A stretch of 64,000 nt of DNA from an uncultured Alistipes sp. GTDB lineage: Bacteria > Bacteroidota > Bacteroidia > Bacteroidales > Rikenellaceae. The notes under the pieces are model-generated. The model searched no databases. It had not been told where the DNA came from and saw nothing but the letters and a program-made list of their open reading frames with translations. The stretch lies in the NCBI GenBank assembly GCA_900545315.1, contig UQYM01000010.1, forward strand, positions 1-64,000, in the 5' to 3' direction. A program made the translations under genes and the position numbers. This document shows, one piece after another, positions 34,780-45,031 of this stretch. Within the stretch, counting starts at the first letter, position 1. Each line of letters starts with the position of its first letter.

Positions 34780-36123
34780 ATGAGCAACAGAGGATCATTT
34801 ACCAGCCGTTTCGGAGTATATGCCGCCGTGAGCGGATCGGTAATCGGTCTGGGAAATATCTGGCGATTCCCCTATGTGGCCGGCGAAAATGGCGGTGCCG
34901 CATTTATCCTGATCTACATCGCCTGCAGCTGCCTGATCTCTATCCCCTTGATGCTCTCCGAGTTCAGCCTCGGCCGAAGTACCCGCTGCAACACCAAACG
35001 TACCTTTCAAAAACTGGCCCCAGGAACCCCTTGGAAATATGTAGGGTACATGGGGATCTTCTGCGCCTTTATCCTGCTCTCGTTCTATTGCGTCATTGCC
35101 GGTTGGGCGCTCGAATTTATCAAAGAGTCCATCTGCAACGAATTCGCCGGTAAAACTGCCGCCGAAATCCAAACCAACTTCAACGCCTTCATCGATAGCG
35201 GCTGGCGCCCCATTCTGTGGATGGGGATCTTTATGTTCGCCACCGCCTTTATCGTCTGGTCCGGCATCGAAAAGGGAATCGAACGGTTTACCAAAATCTT
35301 TATGCCGCTCTTCATCCTGCTGCTGGCAGCCCTGGCCATCAACTCGCTGATGCTCCCCGGAGCCCGCGAAGGTGTCAGCTTCCTGTTACGCCCCGATTTC
35401 AGCAAAATCACCGCCGGAACCCTGCTCCAAGCTATGGGGCAATCCTTCTTCTCGATGAGTCTCGGGCTGGGCTGCATGCTCACCTACGGCTCCTACATCC
35501 GCAAAGATGAAAACCTGCCCCGAATCGGAGGATTTGTCGCCATCTCCGACGTAACGGTCGCCATCCTCTCCGGTATCGCCACCTTCCCGGCCGTCTTTTC
35601 GTTCGGAATCAGCCCGACTTCGGGCCCGGAACTGGTCTTCCTGACCCTGCCCAACATCTTCGCCCAAATGACCGGCGGATACTACATCGCTATCATCTTC
35701 TTCACTTTACTGTTTCTGGCCGCCATCACCTCCTCAATCTCCATGTTCGAAGTGATCGCCGCCTACCTGACCGAAGAGCTGCACATCAGCCGCCCCAAAG
35801 CCGTTATCGGCGTCCTGATTACCATCCTCTGCACCGGCTCGCTCTGCGCCCTCTCGCAACGCACCGGCTCAACCCTGCTGATCGGTCACACCAACCTGTT
35901 TGACGCCTGCGACCACCTCAGCTCCAATATCCTGATGCCGTTAGGGGGACTGCTGATCGTCATCTTTACCGGCTGGTTCTTCTCCCCCCAAAAGCTGCGA
36001 GACGAACTGACCAACCACATGACCACCAACCGGTGGAGCTACCCCGTCATCCGACTGCTGATCAAATTCGTCGTACCGGTGGTCATCGCCCTACTCTTCC
36101 TGACCCAAATCGGTCTGCTATAA
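34780..36123 (+). CDS. Sodium-dependent transporter, NSS/SNF family
   Basis: A 447-residue LeuT-fold symporter moving amino acids or related amines with Na+. The start at 34780 places the family signature immediately: SRFGVYAAVSGSVIGLGNIWRFPYVAGENGGAAFILIYI contains the unwound TM1 with GSVIGLGNIWRFPY and the NGGGAF-like element. LGLGCMLTYGSYIRKDENL corresponds to TM6 and LTLPNIFAQM/LLFLAAITSSISMFEVIAAYL to TM7-TM8, with the SS pair of a Na2 site. About eleven helices are predicted. Longer forward reading from 34555 is not supported. CstA follows after 134 bases, possibly in the same transcript; both could serve amino-acid or peptide-derived nutrient uptake. Confidence 0.93.
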   Translation: MSNRGSFTSRFGVYAAVSGSVIGLGNIWRFPYVAGENGGAAFILIYIACSCLISIPLMLSEFSLGRSTRCNTKRTFQKLAPGTPWKYVGYMGIFCAFILLSFYCVIAGWALEFIKESICNEFAGKTAAEIQTNFNAFIDSGWRPILWMGIFMFATAFIVWSGIEKGIERFTKIFMPLFILLLAALAINSLMLPGAREGVSFLLRPDFSKITAGTLLQAMGQSFFSMSLGLGCMLTYGSYIRKDENLPRIGGFVAISDVTVAILSGIATFPAVFSFGISPTSGPELVFLTLPNIFAQMTGGYYIAIIFFTLLFLAAITSSISMFEVIAAYLTEELHISRPKAVIGVLITILCTGSLCALSQRTGSTLLIGHTNLFDACDHLSSNILMPLGGLLIVIFTGWFFSPQKLRDELTNHMTTNRWSYPVIRLLIKFVVPVVIALLFLTQIGLL

Positions 36124-36257
36124 ATTTTTATTGACGGCCCACCGAATCCTCAATCCAACCAGTTCATAAATAATAAAAACATAAGAGCCTTTGAACATTC
36201 ATCTTATCTGCTTACAATAAAACTTTTCAATAAAAATATTCGAAATATACCACCGCC

Positions 36258-37688
36258 ATGGTTACCTTCTCGATCTGTTTTATACTGTTGATCGTCGCCT
36301 ATTTTCTCTACGGCAAGTACCTCGAACGAGTCATCGGAATCGATCCCAACCACCCCACTCCTGCCAAAACACACTACGATGGCGTGGACTACCTGCCGTT
36401 GCCCCAATGGAAAACCTTTCTGATCCAACTGCTGAATATCGCCGGATTAGGCCCCATCTTCGGTGCCCTTTTAGGAGCCATGTACGGCCCCGTAGCCTTC
36501 CTCTGGATCACACTCGGAGGGATTCTGATCGGTGGACTCCACGACTACGTCTCAGGAATGATCTCGATGACAAAAGAGGGCCAAAGTCTCCCCGAACTGG
36601 TGGGTCACTATCTGGGAAACGGCATGAAACAATCGATGCGAATCATCACCCTGCTGCTGATGGTGCTGGTGGGAGCGGTGTTCCTGGTCGGCCCGGCCGG
36701 TATCCTCGAAGGAATGACCCCTTGGAGCAAATCTATCTGGATCTGGATCATCCTGATCTATTATATTTTGGCAACCCTGCTCCCCATCGACAAAATTATC
36801 GGACGTATCTATCCCATCTTCGGTGCCGCTCTCTTCTTTATGGCGCTGGGAATTCTCTATGTGCTACTCTTCGACGACTATGCCATCCCGGAACTGAGTG
36901 CCGACAACTGGCGTAATTTCAAAAGCGATGCCGCCGAATTCCCAATCTTCCCCACACTGTTCATCACCATCGCATGCGGAGCCATCTCCGGCTTCCATGC
37001 CACCCAATCCCCTCTAATGGCCCGCTGCCTGACCAACGAAAAACAGGGCAAACCGGTCTTCTTCGGGGCCATGATCGCCGAATCGCTGATCGCCCTGATC
37101 TGGGCCGCTGTCGGAATGGCCTTCTGGGGCGGACCTGCCGAACTGGGCACTACCCTCGCCGCACACGGAGACAACGCAGCCTGGGCTGTCAACGAAATTA
37201 CCCGCACCACCTTGGGCAAGGTAGGAGCCATCTTGGCACTGCTCGGCGTGGTGGTTGCCCCAATCACCAGCGGCGACTCCGCCTTCCGTAGCGCTCGACT
37301 GATCGCCGCCGATTTCCTGCACATCGAACAACGATCCATTCGCAAAAGGCTCTACATCAGCATTCCCCTCTTCGTAGTCGGATTTGCCATCACCTTGATG
37401 AATTTCGGCGTGATTTGGCAATATTTTGCCTGGATCAACCAGATGCTGGCTGCCGTTACGCTATGGACCGTAACCTCCTATTTGATCGTGAACCGTAAGA
37501 ACTATTGGATCGCCCTGCTGCCGGCCATCTTTATGACGCTCGTCGTAACGCTCTATATCCTGATTGCACCCGAAGGATTGCTGATGCCCTATTGGAGCGG
37601 ATTCGCCATCGCCAGCGTCATCACCGTGGCCGTCACGATTCTCTTCCTGCGTTACACCTTCCGCCGTCGGAAAAACCAGATGGCCTAA
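36258..37688 (+). CDS. cstA: Carbon starvation protein CstA family transporter
   Basis: A 476-residue inner-membrane protein of the CstA family (pyruvate or peptide uptake). The N-terminus YFLYGKYLERVIGID, DYLPLPQWKTFLIQLLNIAGLGPIFGALLGAMYGPVAFLWITLGGILIGGLHDYVSGMISMT, and the central GAISGFHATQSPLMARCL and GDSAFRSARLIAADFL are strong family markers. It is the short form, lacking much of the C-terminal region of the 700-residue E. coli protein, as is usual in Bacteroidota. Whether it carries pyruvate or peptides is not shown by sequence. Confidence 0.94.
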   Translation: MVTFSICFILLIVAYFLYGKYLERVIGIDPNHPTPAKTHYDGVDYLPLPQWKTFLIQLLNIAGLGPIFGALLGAMYGPVAFLWITLGGILIGGLHDYVSGMISMTKEGQSLPELVGHYLGNGMKQSMRIITLLLMVLVGAVFLVGPAGILEGMTPWSKSIWIWIILIYYILATLLPIDKIIGRIYPIFGAALFFMALGILYVLLFDDYAIPELSADNWRNFKSDAAEFPIFPTLFITIACGAISGFHATQSPLMARCLTNEKQGKPVFFGAMIAESLIALIWAAVGMAFWGGPAELGTTLAAHGDNAAWAVNEITRTTLGKVGAILALLGVVVAPITSGDSAFRSARLIAADFLHIEQRSIRKRLYISIPLFVVGFAITLMNFGVIWQYFAWINQMLAAVTLWTVTSYLIVNRKNYWIALLPAIFMTLVVTLYILIAPEGLLMPYWSGFAIASVITVAVTILFLRYTFRRRKNQMA

Positions 37689-38488
37689 TACGCTAATCTT
37701 CCTTGTACGGGAGCTTTGTCCAACACCTTATTTCCTCTTGAGGGAGCCGGATGTAAGCAAATAGACGTTCGTTGGCAGGCCGTCAGATGCTTTTTGAATG
37801 AGCCTGCCCCATTGAAGTGAGGAAATAGTGGGTGGAGGCGCAAATGAGCGGGTGGCAATACAGTGCCGGAAGTGGGAGAAGACAGAGATAACCTCAACAA
37901 CTATCGCCCTTGCTGTCGCGAGCCCAAGACCAGGACCGGAAGAGACAAAGTAAGAAATAGATCTGAATACCTCTATGAAAAAGTAGATACGATCGGACGG
38001 AGGAGGGGTAATCGGGAAAGAAGAGGAAGAACAATAGGAAGAAAAAGCAATAGACCAATAGATCGAGGAGGAATACATTTCTCCAGACCGTAACGGATGG
38101 GGAGACGAGATCAGCGAAACCTCCGCAATAAAGCAAGAGTGAAAGCGAAAAGTTCGGGGAAACAGCCTGCACATGCACAACCTCTCCACGCTATGGTGCT
38201 CCACCCTCCACGCTACGCTTCTCTAATTGGACGACGCCTCCGGTATCACGTTTCGAGAAACCACCTACGAACAAAACGAAGAGGCCCCAGCAAGTCCGAG
38301 AAGCACCACCAACCACAAAAAGCTCCAGCGCCCACGGAGTCAGCAGCGACAATCGGATTCTATTCGTCCCCCCCCCAACGCTGCTCCACCCTACCTCTTC
38401 ATCCACAACAAACCATTCACAACAAACCCGAAGAGTTTTGCTCGTCGGGTTTATTGTAGAGATAGCCTTCAAAGTGACGCTGTTGCCA
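37689..38488. other. Long intergenic region with a C9 tract
   Basis: About 800 bases with no supported gene, between convergent genes. Open frames on both strands are short, Ser/Pro- or Arg-rich and without domains. A run of nine C occurs at 38368-38376. The purine-rich stretch at 37940-38090 is unexplained. Confidence 0.5.
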
Positions 38489-39964
38489 TCAATGATAATA
38501 GCGATACTCCGGTTCGAAATCGACATAACGGCGGCCAATCGGAATATTGAGACCCATACAGAAACTGGCCGAAGCCTTTCCGGTCGGAATCCATTGCGGG
38601 GTCACTCGGGTTATCATATAATCCGACCCCAAAAAGAGATTAACCCCTTTGGGACAGAAATTCAACAGCCAGCCCCAACCCAAACCGTAATTGGTCGCCG
38701 ACCCCGAAAAGGTGACATTAAACCAACGACAAGGACGGAAATTGGCCATCAACATCCCTTCAGTCCAGACTCCCGGCTGATAAAACCGTGTGGTAGAAAG
38801 CAGACCGAACGATATCTTACGATTGAGAATCGCATACTCCAACCCAACCCGAACCGTCGGATGCAGCATTCTCATCAGATTGCCCGGCGCGGGTGTATCA
38901 TAAAGACGGAACAGATCCCGCAGATCATCTTTGAGCCCGTTCCACTGCTCCTTGAACGAAGAGGGATTTTGCGGATCATCCACCACAATATTGTCAAAGC
39001 CGTCAAAATAGTAGGGACTATTCTGCAAGGTTCCCCGCAGATTCTGCGACCAGGAGAGGAATCCCAAATCATTGACCGCAGCCGAAAAGGTCAAATGATC
39101 TTCAACCAACTCATAGCTCATGCCCAAATCAACTGCCAAGCCCCATCCCGCCACACCGGGAGAGCCATAGTGCAGTCCATTGATCTCGCCTCCGGGCTTC
39201 TGCTCAAACGAAACTCCGGCAGCCGACACATCGGCATACCCTTGCGCATCTACCACCCAACGATCCTGCGACATCTCGACTCGCATCTGATCAATATGCG
39301 TACGGACGCTTCCAGCCCCCAAGAGCACCTTGAACTTGCCGCCCAAAACCAGGCGATCATTCACCGGATGGGCATGCCCTAACCCGATCTCCACATAATT
39401 ATCGGTCTGGACCGATAGGTCCCGCAACTGATACACATTGCCAGCCGGATTATCCATTCCCAATTTCATAAACCGGAACAGGCTGCCCGGCAGATTCACC
39501 TCACTGGTCGAGCGCACCGAAATGTCTATCGTATTGAAGCCGTTCCAGGCATAAAATCCGGACGACAGCAACGTCACATTTACATCGGCATCGATCTGGT
39601 TCCGATTTTTGATCCGGCCCAAAAAAGCCTCTGCCGCAATATCGGGATTCATAAAGGTGGTCAATCCCCCATTGGAGGTCGGGTAAAACAGCGTAGTCAG
39701 CGCCAAATTCGACTGTGTCCCCACCCCGATATTGCCCAAGCCCGGGAAAGAGACATATCCCCGCGTACTGACCAAAGCTGGATTGAGCCGATGCCGCATC
39801 GGCATGCTCTCCAAGAAATAGGAGTTATTCAGGGTCTGTGCCGACAGCGTACCCGAAACCAAGTGCAGCGCAACCAGCACAACCAGCACTCTGCGCACGT
39901 ACCACAACCCCAATCGCTTTTCTATTTTGGTTTGATCTATCGTCATCTTTGCTACCGTTCCCAT
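38489..39964 (-). CDS. DUF5723 family outer-membrane protein
   Basis: A 491-residue exported protein of the Bacteroidota DUF5723 family, probably an outer-membrane beta barrel. A signal-anchor-like segment (RVLVVLVALHLVSGTLSA) ends near residue 42; an alternative ATG at 39946 shortens the N-region. The mature start SYFLESMPMRHRLNPALVSTRGYVSFPGLGNIGVGTQSNLAL is the family hallmark, followed by GFYAWNGFNTIDISVRSTSEVNLPGSLFRFMKLG and many alternating strands. The protein ends with aromatic strands. Its ATG overlaps the TGA of the upstream lipoprotein gene (TGATG), so the two products are probably made together and may interact. Function unknown. Confidence 0.88.
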   Translation of the reverse strand: MGTVAKMTIDQTKIEKRLGLWYVRRVLVVLVALHLVSGTLSAQTLNNSYFLESMPMRHRLNPALVSTRGYVSFPGLGNIGVGTQSNLALTTLFYPTSNGGLTTFMNPDIAAEAFLGRIKNRNQIDADVNVTLLSSGFYAWNGFNTIDISVRSTSEVNLPGSLFRFMKLGMDNPAGNVYQLRDLSVQTDNYVEIGLGHAHPVNDRLVLGGKFKVLLGAGSVRTHIDQMRVEMSQDRWVVDAQGYADVSAAGVSFEQKPGGEINGLHYGSPGVAGWGLAVDLGMSYELVEDHLTFSAAVNDLGFLSWSQNLRGTLQNSPYYFDGFDNIVVDDPQNPSSFKEQWNGLKDDLRDLFRLYDTPAPGNLMRMLHPTVRVGLEYAILNRKISFGLLSTTRFYQPGVWTEGMLMANFRPCRWFNVTFSGSATNYGLGWGWLLNFCPKGVNLFLGSDYMITRVTPQWIPTGKASASFCMGLNIPIGRRYVDFEPEYRYYH

Positions 39965-41727
39965 CAAATATTATCCAAATCTGCCGTCAAGCCTCCCGGC
40001 ACCCGCAACTTCATCCGAAGCTGCACATATTGCTGCGGAGTGGCCGCAATACCGGATGTCTCTGCGGTATTGCTGGCCCGAATCTCCAGAATCAAGCCGT
40101 CCACCTGTGCCAGAGCCCCCGCCTGCGTCTCCCGAATCACTACATCAAACGTGGAGACCACCGGTTCATCGCCCCGGCCCGGAGCAATCACCCCCGGAGC
40201 CGACACCTCAACGCCCGACAACGGCTGCAGATTCCGATCCACCGCCACAGCCGAAGCCTGCAATTCGATCGGCACCGTATTATCGACCGTCGCCTCCACT
40301 TTCAGTTCATGCACCTTATCCACAAAATCCCCGATATCCTTCAACAGGTTGTCGATCGTATCCCGATAGAGAATCGACAGTTGGGGTCCAAAACTCATCG
40401 GCACATACAACGCATATTTCAATGCCATCCGATAGGAGGGAATACTCAAATCAAACAGCTGGCGCCGGTCAGCGACCACGGACGGCGTCACCCCGATATG
40501 GATGGCCGTGGGGACTCTTCGGACCAAAGCCGACAAATTCTCAGCCTCAACAAACGTAACACCCTGAGGCAATTCGGGCTCAGCACTTGCCACCCGAAAC
40601 TGAGCTACCCGCGCATCACCCGGCACCTCTGTTCCCAAAATTTGGAACCGAATATCACTGCGGCCCGTCTCGTTGGGCTCGTCGTCCACCACAGGCAACA
40701 ACTCCACCGCAAAATTCATCGATACCCCCAACGGATTGGAGGTGGTCAGATCGATATAAGGATTCACATCCAACACAGTCCCCTCCTGCCGCAAAAAGTC
40801 GGGCATATCGTCCAACCTCCACAACTCACTCACCTGCGGCAGTGTGGGGGTAATCTCTCCCTCGACCAACTGCACCTGCATCGCCCCAATCGTCAACAGC
40901 GGTTTCAACACGATAGCTCCCCAATCGTCTGTCACCGTTCCCAATTCCGTAATGCGCAAATTACCGGCAATACGCACCTCATCCTCCAGATGGATCGCTC
41001 CATCGGTCTGCAAGGCCGGATCAAACTGCAAAGCCACCACACCGGCATCGATTACAGCCCCCTGTGCAACATCGAACTCTTGATTGACAATCAATTCGTT
41101 TCCCCCAGAAGCCAACTGCACATAATCCGGAAAAGTGACTCTCAGATTCTCAAAACGCATCCGCCTGATTGCCCCACCCGTCCCGGAGACGGCAAAAGAG
41201 AGTCGCAGCGGAACCTCTTCCCGAAAAGTCAAACGATCGATCTGTTTGACCTCTGACGGAATCTTCTCGGAGCTGGTCATTATACCTGAACTGGAGATCG
41301 ATACAACCGGCAGTTCCGAGACCGGAACGGTTCCACCCGAGGCAATCACCCGACCGATCTGCTCCAGCTGACTGACTGAAAAATTGGGACGTATATCGGC
41401 CAAAGCACACGGAGCAACCCTCACCATTATGTGATCAATCCCCTTGACATCGATATCCAAAGAGTCCTGCTTGTACAAGGCGTAAGTACCATCGGGCATC
41501 ACCTTCAATTCGTCGTCTTTGGCCCCGATCAACTTTTCCAGGGTAATCCGTTCGGTCTGCCCGATCGGAATGGCCAGCTCCTGCCCACCAACCCCCACCG
41601 TCCAATCCAGATCACCGGTCATGTCGTAACGTTGATCCACGCAGCCACTCGTCCAAAACAGACTGGCCATCACAAGGCCTCGGCCAAGCTGCCCCCAAAG
41701 GCTATGTTGTCGGAATAGATAAAACAT
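39964..41727 (-). CDS. Large predicted lipoprotein paired with DUF5723 protein
   Basis: A 587-residue predicted lipoprotein; I do not recognise a family with certainty. The N-terminus MFYLFRQHSLWGQLGRGLVMASLFWTSGC ends in a lipobox with Cys29, giving mature CVDQRYDMTGDLDWTVGVGG. The mature part is beta-rich, with repeated short strands and DGTYALYKQDSLDIDVKGID at about 82-101, and shows several similar segments of about 90-100 residues that could be immunoglobulin-like or jelly-roll repeats. The C-terminal region has IYRDTIDNLLKDIGDFVDKVHELKVEATVDNT. The TGATG overlap with the DUF5723 outer-membrane gene suggests a two-component surface complex. Confidence 0.7.
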   Translation of the reverse strand: MFYLFRQHSLWGQLGRGLVMASLFWTSGCVDQRYDMTGDLDWTVGVGGQELAIPIGQTERITLEKLIGAKDDELKVMPDGTYALYKQDSLDIDVKGIDHIMVRVAPCALADIRPNFSVSQLEQIGRVIASGGTVPVSELPVVSISSSGIMTSSEKIPSEVKQIDRLTFREEVPLRLSFAVSGTGGAIRRMRFENLRVTFPDYVQLASGGNELIVNQEFDVAQGAVIDAGVVALQFDPALQTDGAIHLEDEVRIAGNLRITELGTVTDDWGAIVLKPLLTIGAMQVQLVEGEITPTLPQVSELWRLDDMPDFLRQEGTVLDVNPYIDLTTSNPLGVSMNFAVELLPVVDDEPNETGRSDIRFQILGTEVPGDARVAQFRVASAEPELPQGVTFVEAENLSALVRRVPTAIHIGVTPSVVADRRQLFDLSIPSYRMALKYALYVPMSFGPQLSILYRDTIDNLLKDIGDFVDKVHELKVEATVDNTVPIELQASAVAVDRNLQPLSGVEVSAPGVIAPGRGDEPVVSTFDVVIRETQAGALAQVDGLILEIRASNTAETSGIAATPQQYVQLRMKLRVPGGLTADLDNI

Positions 41728-41941
41728 ATCGAAATACTCTTTTTATTCAATAACGGTCTGCAATTGGTCAAATTGTCGCACCGATTCATCCAACGGGTGC
41801 AAAAATAGGTAAAAAACTGATACACCACAGGTTTCCCAAAAATCCCGAACAAAATTTAACACGCTCTTTACCTGACCTACAAATTGGATTCCGAATCAAC
41901 GTTACGCACACTAAAAATCCAACCATTTTATGGAAATTTCC

Positions 41942-41949
41942 TATCTTTG
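41942..41949 (+). promoter_or_regulatory. -7 box for ychF
   Basis: TATCTTTG, a full TAnnTTTG match, 27 bases before the ATG at 41977. It also rules out the in-frame start at 41884. Confidence 0.6.
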
Positions 41950-41976
41950 TGGTTTGAAAACTTAACATCCCAATAT

Positions 41977-43074
41977 ATGGCTTTACAATGTGGCATCGTA
42001 GGACTGCCCAATGTCGGTAAATCGACGCTGTTCAACTCCTTATCGAACGCGAAAGCCCAAGCGGCCAACTTCCCGTTCTGTACCATCGAACCCAATGTGG
42101 GGGTGATCACCGTCCCCGATGAGCGACTGATCAACCTCGCCAAAATCGATAACCCCAAAAAGGTGATCCCGACCACCATCGAGATCGTCGATATCGCCGG
42201 ACTGGTCAAAGGCGCTTCACGAGGCGAAGGACTCGGCAACAAGTTCCTGGCCAATATCCGCGAAACAGATGCCATCATCCATGTGCTGCGCTGCTTCGAA
42301 AATCCCAATATTACCCACGTGGACGGTTCGATCGACCCGGTACGCGACAAGGAGATTATCGATACCGAGCTGCAACTCAAAGACCTCGAGACCATCGAGA
42401 GCCGCATCGGCAAGGTGCAGAAACAGGCTGTCACCGGTGAAAAAAGCGCCAAACGTCTGTTTGAAATCTACCAACAGTACAAGAGTGTTCTCGAACAGGG
42501 GAAAAGCGCCCGTACCGTCGAACTCGACAAAGAGGATCGTAAACTGGTACGTGACCTGCACCTGTTGACCGACAAACCGGTTCTCTATGTCTGCAATGTC
42601 GATGAAAAGAGTGCGGTAAACGGCAACGCCTACGTAGATGCTGTACGGGAAGCGATCAAAGAGGAGCATGCCGAGTTGCTGATTGTCGCTGCTGCCACTG
42701 AAGCCGACATTGCTGAATTGGAGACCTACGAAGAGCGCCAGATGTTCCTCGAAGAGGTGGGTTTAAAGGAATCAGGGGTCAGCCGTCTGATTCGTTCGGC
42801 CTACAAGCTGCTGAATCTGGAGACCTATTTCACCACCGGTCCCGATGAAACCCGTGCTTGGACCTATACCAAAGGAACAAAAGCGCCTCAGGCTGCAGGT
42901 ATTATCCACACCGATTTCGAAAAGGGATTTATCCGGGCCGAGGTGATCAAATACGACGATTACGTCTCGCTCGGATCCGAAAAGGCGTGTCGTGAAGCGG
43001 GCAAAATCTCGATCGAAGGCAAAGATTACGTGGTTCAGGACGGTGACATCATGCACTTCCTGTTCAACGTCTGA
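41977..43074 (+). CDS. ychF: Ribosome-binding GTPase/ATPase YchF
   Basis: A 365-residue Obg-family P-loop NTPase that prefers ATP and binds ribosomes. GLPNVGKSTLFN is the G1 motif near residue 9; CTIEPNVGVI G2 region; DIAGLVKGASRGEGLGNKFL is the G3 and switch region that is almost invariant in YchF; NVDE takes the place of NKxD, explaining altered nucleotide preference. The C-terminal TGS-like domain contains LETYFTTGPDETRAWTYTKGTKAPQAAGIIHTDFEKGFIRAEVI and ends QDGDIMHFLFNV, as in E. coli (363 residues). The start is fixed by the -7 box just upstream. Confidence 0.97.
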   Translation: MALQCGIVGLPNVGKSTLFNSLSNAKAQAANFPFCTIEPNVGVITVPDERLINLAKIDNPKKVIPTTIEIVDIAGLVKGASRGEGLGNKFLANIRETDAIIHVLRCFENPNITHVDGSIDPVRDKEIIDTELQLKDLETIESRIGKVQKQAVTGEKSAKRLFEIYQQYKSVLEQGKSARTVELDKEDRKLVRDLHLLTDKPVLYVCNVDEKSAVNGNAYVDAVREAIKEEHAELLIVAAATEADIAELETYEERQMFLEEVGLKESGVSRLIRSAYKLLNLETYFTTGPDETRAWTYTKGTKAPQAAGIIHTDFEKGFIRAEVIKYDDYVSLGSEKACREAGKISIEGKDYVVQDGDIMHFLFNV

Positions 43075-43492
43075 TTCTTGCTGATTGAGGCGGAACAAGG
43101 GGCCAATTTGACAACGGAAACGATAAAAGGCTGCAACGGCAATGAATCGCCAGCCCAAGATTGATCCCTACACGATTCGGCCCTTGCAAAGATTGCCCGG
43201 TCAAACGGAGCCTCCCCAGAAGAATAGACGACGGTGCCTCACTCCATAGCATCACATTTCACCTGGACAGAAGACAGAAGGCAGAAGACAGTAACCGTCA
43301 AGACCAGACCACAAAAAATGCTATTTACTTGTACGAGATGGGGCTGAGTGACGGATGGAGGGATGACCGTTAAATCCCGCACCGGAGCAAAATCGAGCCC
43401 AGGAGGTTCATGCAACCCCTCAAGCCGGAACAAGAAAGCACGCATCACCATGCGCATCGAATACAGAATCAAATAAACCTTATACGAAAACT
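43075..43492. other. Intergenic region between ychF and gltX
   Basis: About 420 bases with no supported gene. A short direct repeat (AGAAGACAGAAGGCAGAAGACAG) occurs near 43268-43290. No known regulatory RNA recognised. Confidence 0.45.
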
Positions 43493-45031
43493 ATGGACAG
43501 ACGCGTTAGAGTACGCTTTGCTCCCAGCCCGACCGGCCCCCTGCACATGGGTGGCGTTCGTACGGCGCTGTACAATTATCTGTTTGCTCGCCAACACGGC
43601 GGCGATTTTATCCTGCGTATCGAGGACACCGACTCACACCGTTTCGTTCCCGGTGCCGAAGCCTACATCCTGGAGGCTCTCAAATGGTGCGGAATCACCA
43701 TTGACGAGGGAATCAACGAAGGTGGTCCGCACGCCCCCTATCGGCAAAGCGAACGCCGTGAGATCTATTTGAAATATGCCCTGCAACTGGTCGAAGGGGG
43801 ATACGCCTATTATGCATTCGACACCCCGGAAGAGTTGAATGCGATCCGTACCGAGGCCGAGGCCGCAGGCAAAACCTTTGCTTACAACTATGAAGTGCGG
43901 GGAAAACTGGCTACCTCATTGGCCCTGCCCGCTGAGGAAGTAAAACGCCGGATCGACCGTGGAGACCAATGGGTCATTCGTTTCAAAATGCCCGAAAACG
44001 AAGAGGTTCATATGCACGACCTGATCCGGGGCGATGTTACCGTCAACACCTCCACACTGGACGATAAAGTGCTGTATAAATCGGCGGACAGTCTGCCCAC
44101 CTATCACCTGGCCAACATTGTGGATGACCACCTGATGGAGATCACCCACGTGATCCGTGGAGAGGAGTGGTTACCCTCGCTGCCGCTGCACTACCTGCTT
44201 TACCGTGCCTTCGGCTGGAGCGACTCTCAACCCGAATTTGCCCACCTGCCTCTGCTGCTGAAACCTACCGGAAAAGGCAAATTGAGCAAACGTGACGGCG
44301 ACAAAATGGGCTTCCCGGTATTTCCCCTGCGTTGGGTATCACCCGACGGTGAGGTTTCGCACGGTTACCGCGAAGACGGATACTTCCCCGAAGCATTTAT
44401 CAACATGTTGGCGCTGCTGGGGTGGAATCCCGGAACAGAACAGGAACTCTTCACCATGGATGAGTTGATTGCCGCCTTCTCGCTGGAGCGTGTCAGCAAG
44501 AGCGGAGCCCGCTTTAATCCTGAAAAGGCTCGCTGGTTCAACGCTCAATATCTCAAACACAAATCTGACAAAGAGTTGGCCGGACTGTTCCGACCCGTTT
44601 TGGACGAAAAGGGGATAACCGCTTCGGAAGAGAAGGTCGAAAAGATCATGGGGCTGATGAAAGAGCGTGCCACCTTCGTCAGCGATCTTTGGGGATTGAC
44701 CTCTTTCTTCTTCGTCGCTCCCGAAGAGTACGAAGCCAAAGCTGTTGCCAAATTCTGGAAAGGAGAGAACCCGGCTCGTATCCGTGGTCTGCGTGAGCTG
44801 TTGGCCGCTCAGGAAAATTTCGACAAAGAAAGTACCGAAAAGTGTGTTATGGATTGGATCGCAGCACACGAATACCCGACCGGACAGGTGATGAACTCGT
44901 TCCGTCTGGCCATTATCGGTCAAAGCTCCGGCCCAAGCATGTTCGAGGTGTGCGAAATTCTGGGACGTGAAGAGACCCTGCGTCGTCTGGATGCCATCCT
45001 GACCAAATTGGGAGAAACCACTCCCGCCTAA
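43493..45031 (+). CDS. gltX: Glutamyl-tRNA synthetase
   Basis: A 512-residue class I synthetase charging tRNA-Glu. The N-terminus RVRFAPSPTGPLHMGGVRTALYNYLFAR contains the HIGH-type motif (His18-Met-Gly-Gly21); DFILRIEDTD, EEWLPSLPLHYLLYRAFGW, and KLSKRDGDK (KMSKS-type) follow in the expected order. The C-terminal anticodon-binding part is full length, ending in LDAILTKLGETTPA. A decayed tandem repeat begins in the last codons and continues downstream. No other gene is cotranscribed. Confidence 0.97.
   Translation: MDRRVRVRFAPSPTGPLHMGGVRTALYNYLFARQHGGDFILRIEDTDSHRFVPGAEAYILEALKWCGITIDEGINEGGPHAPYRQSERREIYLKYALQLVEGGYAYYAFDTPEELNAIRTEAEAAGKTFAYNYEVRGKLATSLALPAEEVKRRIDRGDQWVIRFKMPENEEVHMHDLIRGDVTVNTSTLDDKVLYKSADSLPTYHLANIVDDHLMEITHVIRGEEWLPSLPLHYLLYRAFGWSDSQPEFAHLPLLLKPTGKGKLSKRDGDKMGFPVFPLRWVSPDGEVSHGYREDGYFPEAFINMLALLGWNPGTEQELFTMDELIAAFSLERVSKSGARFNPEKARWFNAQYLKHKSDKELAGLFRPVLDEKGITASEEKVEKIMGLMKERATFVSDLWGLTSFFFVAPEEYEAKAVAKFWKGENPARIRGLRELLAAQENFDKESTEKCVMDWIAAHEYPTGQVMNSFRLAIIGQSSGPSMFEVCEILGREETLRRLDAILTKLGETTPA

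Noticed and set aside
37728..38204. Reverse 158-codon frame in the 800-base gap
   Set aside because: Ser/Phe/Pro-rich, no start context, no recognisable family; treated as noncoding.
38438..41256. Long forward frames opposite the DUF5723 and lipoprotein genes
   Set aside because: Translations are His/Arg/Pro/Gln-rich without domains, typical antisense shadows; the reverse frames have signals and family features.
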